Part shown: piece after piece, positions 17,315 to 24,669 of the stretch
Numbering within the stretch: position 1 is the first letter of the stretch
Layout of the letters: each line of letters opens with the position of its first letter
Assembly: GCA_037388505.1 (NCBI GenBank)
Contig: JARRKC010000007.1
Location: 1-64,000, forward strand
Direction of reading: 5' to 3'
Length of the DNA stretch: 64,000 bases
DNA from: JARRKC01 sp037388505
Lineage (GTDB): Bacteria > Acidobacteriota > UBA6911 > RPQK01 > JAPXNP01
Position numbers and translations under genes: made by a program
Notes under the pieces: generated by a model
What the model was told of the DNA's origin: nothing
Databases searched by the model: none
The model's input: only the letters and a program-made list of their open reading frames with translations

Positions 17315-17480
17315 TCCGGGGAAGTGTCGCCCAGAGGATCGGAGCCCCGATTTGGTCTGCCGCCCGGCAGCGGCGCCTGACCTCGGCAACTCGATCTCGC
17401 GCAAAGCCGCAGCGCACGCAAAGGATGTCTTTGTTTTTGAGCCCTTGGCGTCCGTAGCGGCTTGGCGTGAAATCGCTTCT
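17315..17480 (+). repeat. Repeat family C, copy 1, with a large imperfect palindrome
   Basis: Arm CGCAAAGCCGC (17400-17410) and ACGCAAAGG face CCTTGGCGT and GCGGCTTGGCG (17457-17467), each with one mismatch, around an 18-base loop. The flank (atttggtctgccg, ctcggcaactcgatctcgcg) matches the inverse of 31572-31711. Similar AAAGCCGCAAAG/CTTGGCG elements are, to my knowledge, common in environmental bacterial genomes. It occupies most of the gap 17301-17594; the remainder is unrecognised. Confidence 0.75.
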
Positions 17481-17594
17481 GCAGGTCTCGACGGCCAAAT
17501 GTCAAGGTCGAGGCAGGGGCCAAAGGATTTCGGCAACACGCCCGCGGAACCCGGAGCTTCAGCCAAATCCGGAGGACCAGACAGGCCGACGGGC

Positions 17595-18800
17595 TTAGCC
17601 GAACAGGCGGGCGGCGATCCAACTGCCGGCCAGGAAAGTGCCCAGCATGCTTCCGAGATTGGAGAAGACCACGACCAGCAGGATCCTGCTGACAGGGTTG
17701 GACCAGAATCCCCGGACCGAGTTGATGGCCTCGGGCAGATCCTCGAGATCCTGGACGGTCGGCTTCTTCACGATGGCCTGGACCAGACCACTGACCCAGC
17801 CGGCCGCGATCATCGGATTCAAGCTCGTCAACGGCGCTGCCAGGAATGCCGACAGGATAGTGATCGGATGCCCCAGCGCGACGGCGGCACCCAGGGCAGA
17901 GAGGATCCCGTTGACCAGAAACCAGATGTAGATCGAATCGATCGACCTCTCGGCTCCACCAGTCAAAAAGGCATAGACGAACAGCGCCAGGATGAGTCCG
18001 GGAATGGCCCATTTCAAGATTCGTCCCGTGATCGATGGTCGCGGGACCGATTCGAGGGGCGTCAGGTCATGGTCCGTGGTCAACGAACGTTCGATTCCCT
18101 GCACGTGGCCTGCCCCGACGACGGCGACCAGCCTGCTTCCGGGTGCCCGACGGATCTTCTGGGACAGGTAAATGTCCCTTTCGTCGATCAGCGGGACCTT
18201 CATTGCGGGGAATTCGCGAGCCAGCATATCCAGAACATCGCCCAGCTTCTCCTGATTCTTCAGCTCCTCAACCATTTTCTCGTCGACCTCTTCGGTCACG
18301 AAGAGGCTGGCCATCAGCTGTCCGACAACCTTGATCCGTTCGATCAGACCGAAATTTCCCCAGGTACGCTTCAGCGTAATTTGGATGTCACGGTCTGCCA
18401 GCACGAGCTGCGCTCCGACGTCCTCGGCCGCTTTGACACCCTCCAGAAGTTCCGCGCCCGGCATGACTCCAAGCTTCTTGCCGATCTTGCGCTGAAAGGC
18501 CGTCATGATGAGGGAGCTCAACAGCAGCATCGCCTTTCCCTTGCGGATGACCTGAGAGATGTTGGTTCGCTTCCAACGGCCCAGATCGGTCAGATTCTGA
18601 TAACGACCCTCGTCCAGTTCAACGCACACGGAGTCGGGGCGCACCGCTTCGATGGTCTTGCGAACGTCCTCGACGCTTTCACGCGATACGTGAGCGGTCC
18701 CGACCAGGAAGATCTCCCGGTCGCCCAGCTCGATCCGTCTGACCGAAGATGGAAGTTCGGGTGTCTGGTCTTCCGTGGGCGCAAGCGGTGCATCACTCAT
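17595..18800 (-). CDS. TraB/PrgY-family membrane protein
   Basis: 401 aa. The soluble N-terminal domain has GTAHVSRES near residue 34 and GAGHVQG near 230, the paired motifs of the TraB/TIKI superfamily. The C-terminal third holds about four hydrophobic segments, from WAIPGLILALFVYAFL onward. Members such as enterococcal PrgY reduce peptide pheromone signalling and are related to TIKI metalloproteases; no function is proven for most bacterial homologues. ATG 18800 overlaps the stop of the FAD oxidoreductase gene as ATGA, so the two are translationally coupled. Confidence 0.88.
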   Translation of the reverse strand: MSDAPLAPTEDQTPELPSSVRRIELGDREIFLVGTAHVSRESVEDVRKTIEAVRPDSVCVELDEGRYQNLTDLGRWKRTNISQVIRKGKAMLLLSSLIMTAFQRKIGKKLGVMPGAELLEGVKAAEDVGAQLVLADRDIQITLKRTWGNFGLIERIKVVGQLMASLFVTEEVDEKMVEELKNQEKLGDVLDMLAREFPAMKVPLIDERDIYLSQKIRRAPGSRLVAVVGAGHVQGIERSLTTDHDLTPLESVPRPSITGRILKWAIPGLILALFVYAFLTGGAERSIDSIYIWFLVNGILSALGAAVALGHPITILSAFLAAPLTSLNPMIAAGWVSGLVQAIVKKPTVQDLEDLPEAINSVRGFWSNPVSRILLVVVFSNLGSMLGTFLAGSWIAARLFG

Positions 18801-20146
18801 AATGACTCCAGACGAACCGGGCGATGTTCCTCCACCCACCTGCGGTAGTCGCCGTGATAGCCCACGATCTTCTGCCGGGTTTCCACTCGGTCCAGGATGT
18901 TCCGAATCGTCTCAGCCGGAAGCAACCGTTTCTCGGACTCCAATCGGGCCAGACTCTCATTGCCGGATGCTTCGATTGCAGTTTTGAGTCTCTCAAAATC
19001 CTCTGCTCTCCAATTCAGAAAGTCCTTCATGATCGACGCGGCAACCTCGCGTCCGTGGATGCGTGAAGCTCGAATGTTGCCCTTCCCGGTCACCGCATTA
19101 CCGAGAGCAAAAACATTGTCGAAACCGTGCAGCTGCCCGGTCTCGACGTCCTTGAGTCCGAAGAGCTCCCGGTGCATGGCGACCCCGGAGACAGGCTCGG
19201 GAATGCTCCCGATGGAAGAAATCACAAGCGGTGCACGGACTTCATATTCGGACCCGGGAATCTCCGTGACACGGCCGTCACGAATCTGGGTTCGCCGGAA
19301 GACCAAACCGACCAGACGATCGTTCTCGACGATACCGGAAACCGGCAGGGAACAGGGCTCGAACCGGAACAGGTACTTCTCCATCTGAGTGCGGAGCAGT
19401 TTCTCGCGTACTTTCTCAGCCTGCCGAAGTCTTTGCGGACTCGCATCCTCGTCGATAGGGACCAACGGCATGTCCTGAGCCCGGCGGCGATAGTACAGCG
19501 TGCATCCCTTGATTCCCAGGTCCTCCCATCGCACTCCGAGCGCTTCCAGCGTCTTCGGGATTCCCTTCTTCTCCAACGTGAAGATATCAACCGAATGCCC
19601 ACGCTTTCTCAAGGCCCGCTCGGTGCTCTCGAGCATCAGGATCTTGACGACGTCGAGTGAAGCCAGTCCTCCACCGACCACGATGGCGTCATCGTGGATC
19701 TCGAGTTCGGGGCCCTCGTAGTGAGGAGAGTGGTACTGGTTGAACCGCGCCACGAAAGGGTTCTGATAGGAGAAGCCGCGACCGATGAATTCATCGATGC
19801 GGGGCACGGACAGGGGGCGGTCGCGCCACGCGCCGACTGCCAGGAGAACGGCACTGACTCCCCACTCGAGAGTTTCGGTCAGATGGATATCGCGCCCCAG
19901 CTTGGTCGATGGAACGTAGCGAACATAAGGATGCGACAGCTTCTCGTCGATTTCCGCTTCCTCGCGATCCCGCTGGCGAGAATGCCACTTGGGAAGACCC
20001 AGTTCGATCTTCCCCCAAGGCAGGACCTCCTTGTCGAAAACCACCGAGTAAATGCCCTGTGAGGCGAACTGGTAGGCCGCCTCCGAACCGGCGACGGCGC
20101 CGCCGAAGATGCAAACCAAATGGGCCGGGTGGTATGTCATCGCCAT
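18797..20146 (-). CDS. FAD/NAD(P)-dependent oxidoreductase, adrenodoxin reductase/GltD-like
   Basis: 449 aa. The N-terminal FAD site reads FGGAVAGSEAA, followed by a GKIELGLPKWH stretch like that of adrenodoxin-reductase-type ferredoxin:NADP reductases, and the NAD(P) site VVGGGLASLD near residue 165. No cysteine pair of the disulfide-reductase type is visible. It probably passes electrons between NADPH and a ferredoxin-like partner that is not encoded here. The start is ATG 20146 or 20140, neither with a good ribosome site. Coupling to the TraB gene is the odd feature of this operon. Confidence 0.82.
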   Translation of the reverse strand: MAMTYHPAHLVCIFGGAVAGSEAAYQFASQGIYSVVFDKEVLPWGKIELGLPKWHSRQRDREEAEIDEKLSHPYVRYVPSTKLGRDIHLTETLEWGVSAVLLAVGAWRDRPLSVPRIDEFIGRGFSYQNPFVARFNQYHSPHYEGPELEIHDDAIVVGGGLASLDVVKILMLESTERALRKRGHSVDIFTLEKKGIPKTLEALGVRWEDLGIKGCTLYYRRRAQDMPLVPIDEDASPQRLRQAEKVREKLLRTQMEKYLFRFEPCSLPVSGIVENDRLVGLVFRRTQIRDGRVTEIPGSEYEVRAPLVISSIGSIPEPVSGVAMHRELFGLKDVETGQLHGFDNVFALGNAVTGKGNIRASRIHGREVAASIMKDFLNWRAEDFERLKTAIEASGNESLARLESEKRLLPAETIRNILDRVETRQKIVGYHGDYRRWVEEHRPVRLESL

Positions 20147-20163
20147 GTATCTATCTCGTGAAA

Positions 20164-20252
20164 AATAGGACGCATAGGACATATGAGACCTACAAGACAG
20201 ATGGAGTTCAACCAGATTCATCTGGAAGCCTCATAGGTCCCATATGTCCTAT
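20164..20252. repeat. Nonamer repeat hairpin (ATAGGACAT type)
   Basis: The left arm reads in nine-base units atAGGACgc, ataggacat, atgagacct, acaagacag. The right arm is its inverse: aataggacat, atgggacct, atgaggctt when reversed. The arms could fold into a long hairpin in the leader of the FAD oxidoreductase gene. Confidence 0.7.
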
Positions 20253-20323
20253 TCCCGTCGAGAGTGGACTTCTCATTTTACCAGGGGCAGCATACCCGAC
20301 CCGGCGAAGACTCACAGGGTCAC

Positions 20324-21316
20324 TTACACTGCGACCCGCTCCTCGTGATCGGTGGGACCGTAGTTTCGGAGCAGTTCCAGAACCGAATGCTCCTCGGTCT
20401 CCTGCATGAGCAGCCGTCGAAGACGACTGCCCCCGGGCAGACCCTTCAAGTAACCTCCGTACATCCGCCGCATTTCGAGAACACCTCGGCGCTCACCGAG
20501 CCAGCGACACTTGAGCTCGAGATGTTCGGCCGCCATCGCGCATCGTTCCCGAAAAGTCGGAGCCGGCGGCAATTCCCGGCACTCGAGCAAGGCCTTGGCA
20601 TCTCGGAAGATCCAGGGATTTCCGATCGCACCTCGTCCGACCATGACGGCATCGACTCCGGTTTCTTCGAACATGTCCCGGATCCTTTCGGGGGTCGTCG
20701 CATCCCCGTTTCCGATCACCGGGATGTGCAGTCCGCCCTCTTGCACGAGCCGCCGCAACCAGGGCCACTGAGCTTCACCCTTGTACATTTGGCTGCGCGT
20801 CCGGGCGTGCACGGCCAAAGCCTGGACTCCCGCGCCTTCGAGCATCCGTGCAACCTCAACGATCCGGATGGAGCGGTCGTCCCAGCCGAGCCGGGTCTTG
20901 ACGGTGACGGGCCGGCGGGCGGCCTCGATCACGGCTTCCGTCAGGCGAAGCATCTTCTCCGGGTCGCGCAGGTTCGCGGCACCGGCATCCTGACGGACCA
21001 CCTTCTTGACGGGACAGCCGAAGTTGATATCGATGATATCCGGATCGGCTCTTTCCACGAGTTTGACGGCGGCGCGAACCTGTTCGAGATCCCCGCCGAA
21101 GATCTGGATGGCGATGGGCCGCTCTTGCGGACTGAACTCCAGCTTCTTCAGCGAATCCTCGGCTTCGTGAACCAAGCCGCCGGTCGAGATGAACTCCGTA
21201 TAGAGCAGATCAGCTCCGAACCGCTTGCAGAGAATGCGGAAGGGCGGATCACTCACGTCCTCCATGGGCGCGAGGAAGATCGGGTGGCGTTCGAACCGGA
21301 TCGGACCTATCCTCAT
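20324..21316 (-). CDS. dusB: tRNA-dihydrouridine synthase
   Basis: 330 aa. FMN-binding TIM barrel with the N-terminal LAPMEDVSDPPFR, the catalytic cysteine in DINFGCPVKK near residue 100, VKTRLGW, VHARTRSQMY and VIGNGD plus VMVGRGAIGNPW at the phosphate site. It reduces uridine to dihydrouridine in the tRNA D-loop. Length and motifs fit the DusB/NifR3 group. It lies 177 bp upstream of the FAD oxidoreductase on the same strand, separated by the nonamer hairpin. Confidence 0.93.
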   Translation of the reverse strand: MRIGPIRFERHPIFLAPMEDVSDPPFRILCKRFGADLLYTEFISTGGLVHEAEDSLKKLEFSPQERPIAIQIFGGDLEQVRAAVKLVERADPDIIDINFGCPVKKVVRQDAGAANLRDPEKMLRLTEAVIEAARRPVTVKTRLGWDDRSIRIVEVARMLEGAGVQALAVHARTRSQMYKGEAQWPWLRRLVQEGGLHIPVIGNGDATTPERIRDMFEETGVDAVMVGRGAIGNPWIFRDAKALLECRELPPAPTFRERCAMAAEHLELKCRWLGERRGVLEMRRMYGGYLKGLPGGSRLRRLLMQETEEHSVLELLRNYGPTDHEERVAV

Positions 21317-21341
21317 GGCGTCGTCACACCTTCCACAGGTC

Positions 21342-21899
21342 CTACTTTACCCGAATCGACTTGCTTAGCTTGAAGCTCAACCGGGTTTCCGCGGGGACTT
21401 CCGAGTGTCCCCCCTTCGCCTTCGATAGGATCAGCCCCGAGCCGGCGCCAAGACCCGCTCCGATCAAAGCCCCCTTCTTGCCGCCGGCAATGGCTCCGAT
21501 GACGCCGCCGATAGCGGCGCCGAGGGCCGTGTTTCGACCCGTATGCCGCTCTCCTTTCTCGGGGGCGACCTGCGCAAATTCGCTCGCGGTGCGGGTGTAT
21601 CGTTTGTGGACCGTGATGCTGTAGAGCCGAAGTCCGAGCGCGTCGTCTTCTTCGTCGCTCTTGTAGAGTCGTACTTCGGCTTCCGATCCTTCCGGGATCA
21701 CCGTTTGGCCATCGACCACCACGTTTTCGTCGATGACGGCGTGATAGCGGTCTCCGCTCTCCGCCTCATGGACGTCAATCTTCTCCGTGGTTCGGGCAAT
21801 GATTACGGTGCCCTCGGGCAATTTCGTCGCACCCCAGGCCGGCGCAGCCATGCCCAGAATCAGCAATAAGCAAATCACCCATCGAGACTTCCCCTCCAT
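21342..21899 (-). CDS. Secreted glycine-zipper protein
   Basis: 185 aa. A clear signal peptide (VICLLLILGMAAPAWG) is followed by a beta-rich region (about 27-115) and a glycine-zipper stretch GAAIGGVIGAIAGGKKGALI near residues 130-150. Such zippers occur in outer-membrane-associated stress lipoproteins and membrane-inserting proteins; no lipobox cysteine is seen here. ATG 21899 has AGGAGG seven bases upstream. Function unknown. It is 25 bp from dusB on the same strand and could be co-transcribed. Confidence 0.8.
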   Translation of the reverse strand: MEGKSRWVICLLLILGMAAPAWGATKLPEGTVIIARTTEKIDVHEAESGDRYHAVIDENVVVDGQTVIPEGSEAEVRLYKSDEEDDALGLRLYSITVHKRYTRTASEFAQVAPEKGERHTGRNTALGAAIGGVIGAIAGGKKGALIGAGLGAGSGLILSKAKGGHSEVPAETRLSFKLSKSIRVK

Positions 21900-21940
21900 G
21901 CAAAACCTCCTGAATGGATCGATCGAAGACAGACTCCACT

Positions 21941-22060
21941 CCCATTCTCCCATTCTCCGGTTCTCCCGTCCTCCGGTTCTCACTAGCTGACCCTGGGAGC
22001 TCAGCCTGACCAACACTCGAGAGATCACGACCGCAACTCGAGACAAGCGCGTCCCTACTC
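21941..22060 (-). repeat. Repeat A, copy 1, with five octamers
   Basis: Octamer units cccattct, cccattct, ccggttct, cccgtcct, ccggttct (21941-21980) adjoin a diverged A core whose inverse reads GTAGGGACGCGCTTGTCTCGAG and onward. The TAG stop of the nitroreductase gene is formed inside the A-core edge. Confidence 0.7.
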
Positions 22061-22711
22061 AGGGTAACCCACCGACTGGGCCAGGGTTACCCTTTGGTTG
22101 TCTCCCAGCCTGAGAGCCTGAGCGAGGCGGTCCCGATCGATCAGTCCCCGGACAACGGTCGACAAACCCGTGGAGGCGCAAAACAGGTATACATTCTGGG
22201 CGATCGTCCCGGTGCTCGCTCCCAGGAAGATCAGATTCAACGGTGCGTCGCTGTCCGGGATATTCGAGACATCCGCCACATAGACGAGGTTGACGGGCGT
22301 CTTCCCGACATAGGCCTGTGTTCCGGTTAACGCCCGGACGTCCTCGGTCCCGAGACGACGAAGCACGTGCGGCTTGGGTTCATACACGAAGAAGCCATCG
22401 GCCCTCGTCACGTAGATGTGGATCTCCTGCCGGTTGTAGGGAGAAGGCGCGGTGCGGCCGCCCTTATCGGGTCGATTGATACCGAAAGCGGCCCAAAGCA
22501 GATCCGACAGAACCTGAGGCGGCAGCGGCTTATCGGAGAACTCCCGCGAGCTATGCCTTGCGCTCAGAGCCTGCATGAGCGGAATTCCGCCTTCCCGCTG
22601 TGGCGCCGGAAGTTGGAGGACATCCTGCCCCGCCTGCTCCTGAGCGGCCAGACCGCACGGAAAGCCAAACAAGACGACAACCAAAAGGAGGCCTAGCGTT
22701 TCCTTTCTCAT
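22055..22711 (-). CDS. Sec-exported nitroreductase-family protein
   Basis: 218 aa. A signal peptide (LLLVVVLFGFPCGLAAQ) precedes a nitroreductase fold with SARHSSREFSDKPL (FMN-site Arg/Ser cluster) at about 50-63 and the LSDLLWAAFGINRPD block. It belongs to the SagB/ThcOx-like part of the superfamily by the LLWAAxG pattern. Nitroreductase relatives bind FMN non-covalently and are usually cytosolic, so a Sec signal is unusual: FMN would have to be acquired outside. ATG 22711 has only a weak ribosome site. It is flanked on both sides by repeat A elements in inverted orientation. Confidence 0.85.
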   Translation of the reverse strand: MRKETLGLLLVVVLFGFPCGLAAQEQAGQDVLQLPAPQREGGIPLMQALSARHSSREFSDKPLPPQVLSDLLWAAFGINRPDKGGRTAPSPYNRQEIHIYVTRADGFFVYEPKPHVLRRLGTEDVRALTGTQAYVGKTPVNLVYVADVSNIPDSDAPLNLIFLGASTGTIAQNVYLFCASTGLSTVVRGLIDRDRLAQALRLGDNQRVTLAQSVGYPE

Positions 22712-22748
22712 GACTCAGGATTCTCGTTCCGAAGGAGTCCCAGGTCAA

Positions 22749-22960
22749 CCGGAGAACCGGAGGACGGGAGAACCGGAGAACCGGAGGACGGGAGGACGGG
22801 GGGACGGGGGGACGGGAGCGTGGGCAGGACATCAAACAAGCATCCTTGCTTGTCTCTGGACTGCGGCCGTGGCTTCACGAGCGTTGTACAGACTGAGCTC
22901 CGAAGCTCACCCGATGAGGAGGGAGAGCCGGAGAACGGCAAAGCTGGGAGTGGGTAGGAT
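22749..22960 (+). repeat. Nine-octamer array plus repeat A, copy 2
   Basis: Nine units of ccggagaa/cgggagga type run 22749-22820. The A core follows: GTGGGCAGGACATC, then a small hairpin ACAAGCA-TCCT-TGCTTGT, gactgcggccg and gagctccgaagctc, ending in GTGGGTAGGAT near 22949-22960. The short GTGGGTAGGA motif thus brackets the core on both sides. Confidence 0.75.
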
Positions 22961-23081
22961 TTTGTTCGGACCGGTCTGACATTTCCGACCGATTCGACTT
23001 GTTTGACTCTTGGGACGAGATGGACAGGGTGGACGTAGTCGACCAGCCCGTGAACCTCGGAACCCGAAACCAACCAGGCCC

Positions 23082-23452
23082 TCTCCGGAAACTCCTCGGC
23101 GGTTGAATTAGGTGACACGCACGAAACGCGATCGTAAGTGCCTATGAACACAGAGTTATGGTGTGAGTCTGGCACTTTGTGCTGGTTCGCGGCAGCCATG
23201 GACTGCGGGAACGACCGACCGGCCGGCGAGCGTAAGTTTTCGGTAAAACCCGGGAGAACCGGGGACGGGAGAACGGGTGGCGCCCAAGCCGAAAGGACGC
23301 CCCCCCAATCACCCGAATCGGGAACCCCGTCTCTCTCTCAGCAACGCCCCCCCAAGAGTTCCCGGCTCTTACCTCCCCTCCAAGGGGTGGCCGCTTTGTG
23401 TTGTCTGTCCCTCCTGTCTCCTGTCTCCGGTCTCCTGCCTTCTGCCTTCTAA
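23082..23452 (+). repeat. Composite repeat module, copy 2 (repeat B2 at 23111-23176)
   Basis: This matches 7884-8353 block by block with internal deletions: ggaaactcctcggcggttgaa, the 66-bp B core, gcccaagccg, cgaatcgggaaccccgtc, ctcttacctcccctcc, and a heptamer tail (gtctcct, gtctccg, gtctcct, gccttct, gccttct). With the A2 element it fills the 757-bp gap 22712-23468; I see no gene there. Confidence 0.75.
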
Positions 23453-23468
23453 ACCGAAAGTCGCAACC

Positions 23469-24467
23469 TCAAGAGATCCCGACCACAACCTTCCCAAACT
23501 GCGAGGACTTCGCAAGGCAATCGAAAGCGTCGTTGCCTTTTTCCAGAGGGATGACGCGATCAACCACGGGCTTAATCCCGTGCTTCTTGACAAAGGCCAG
23601 CATTTCTTCGAACTCCCGGGGGCTCCCCATGGTCGATCCGATCAGATGCATCTGTTTCCAGAAGACCTTGCGAAGATTCAATCCTTCGGACGCACCTGCC
23701 GTGGCTCCATAGTTCACGATGCGACCACCGGGCCGGACCACATCGATCAGCCGGGTAAATCCCGGGCCTCCGGCGCTGTCGATCACCAGCGACGGTCGAA
23801 GGCCCTGTTTGGCCGCCTGCTCGGGCCAGTCTTCGTCTGAATAGAGGAATCCACCTTCGGCTCCCAGCTTCGTGGCATGATCGATCTTGGCCCGCGCGGA
23901 TGAAGTCACCCAAACCGGGGCTCCGGTCGCGACCGCAAAGAGCAGGGCAAACGTGGCGACTCCGCCTCCGACGCCCGATATGAGTAGTTGATCATCATTC
24001 CGCAGCCTGCCCTGGGAGAACAACGCCCGATAGGCTGTCAACCCGGCCAACGGCAGTGCCGCGGCCTCTTCCCAGCTCAGATGCGCGGGCTTCGCGTGCA
24101 GCTGTTCGGCGGGGATCACGACCGCCTCGCTGAGAGTCCCGTTGCGAGGCATGCCCAAAATCTCGAATGAATCGGACTGGGCCGCGGGATCATCTCCCCA
24201 GTGGATTCCGGGGTTGATGATGACTTCCTTCCCCAGCCAGGAACCGTCAACCCCCGCACCGACCTTGACAACCACGCCTGCTCCGTCCGATCCGGGGATG
24301 ATCGGAGTGGCCATGCTCGGGTAGCGATCCTGAATGATCCAATAGTCGCGGCGATTCAGGGCAGCGGCCTTCAACTGCACCACAGCTTGGCCTCTCTCCG
24401 GCGTCGGCATGGGGCGTTCCTCGAGGACCAGGGGAGACAACGGCTTGTTCAGAACGAGCGCTTTCAT
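23469..24467 (-). CDS. Zinc-free MDR oxidoreductase (quinone oxidoreductase-like)
   Basis: 332 aa, medium-chain dehydrogenase fold. The N-terminal GroES-like half has LNRRDYWI where zinc alcohol dehydrogenases have their catalytic cysteine, and GSDGAGVV in place of GHE, so the catalytic zinc ligands are missing. The nucleotide site is SGVGGGVATFA. These enzymes reduce quinones or enones with NADPH. AGGAGG lies just before ATG 24467. Length is normal. It stands alone, bounded by repeat modules on both sides. Confidence 0.88.
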   Translation of the reverse strand: MKALVLNKPLSPLVLEERPMPTPERGQAVVQLKAAALNRRDYWIIQDRYPSMATPIIPGSDGAGVVVKVGAGVDGSWLGKEVIINPGIHWGDDPAAQSDSFEILGMPRNGTLSEAVVIPAEQLHAKPAHLSWEEAAALPLAGLTAYRALFSQGRLRNDDQLLISGVGGGVATFALLFAVATGAPVWVTSSARAKIDHATKLGAEGGFLYSDEDWPEQAAKQGLRPSLVIDSAGGPGFTRLIDVVRPGGRIVNYGATAGASEGLNLRKVFWKQMHLIGSTMGSPREFEEMLAFVKKHGIKPVVDRVIPLEKGNDAFDCLAKSSQFGKVVVGIS

Positions 24468-24558
24468 CGATCACCTCCTGGAAGGGATGGTATCTCAAGA
24501 GCCGGGTGGAAAGCGGGAAGAGTCGGGAATTTGCAGTTTTCGATTTGGGGGCAGAACG

Positions 24559-24621
24559 TTGGAAGCTGGAAGCTCGGACCTGGGACCTGGGAGCTGGGAG
24601 CTGGGAGCTGGGAGCTGGAAT
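24559..24621. repeat. Heptamer array (TGGGAGC)n
   Basis: About nine units: two ggaagct-like, two tgggacc, four to five tgggagc, ending tggaat. It lies in the 202-bp gap between the MDR and kinase genes. Confidence 0.75.
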
Positions 24622-24669
24622 AGAGCTTGATCGATCCTCCCGTTGTGGAGGGATTTTCTTCGGGAGATT

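Noticed and set aside
24559..24621. Possible CRISPR array from short repeated units
   Set aside because: Units are 7 bp, contiguous and degenerate, with no spacers. The other arrays have period 8 or 9. No cas genes are present.
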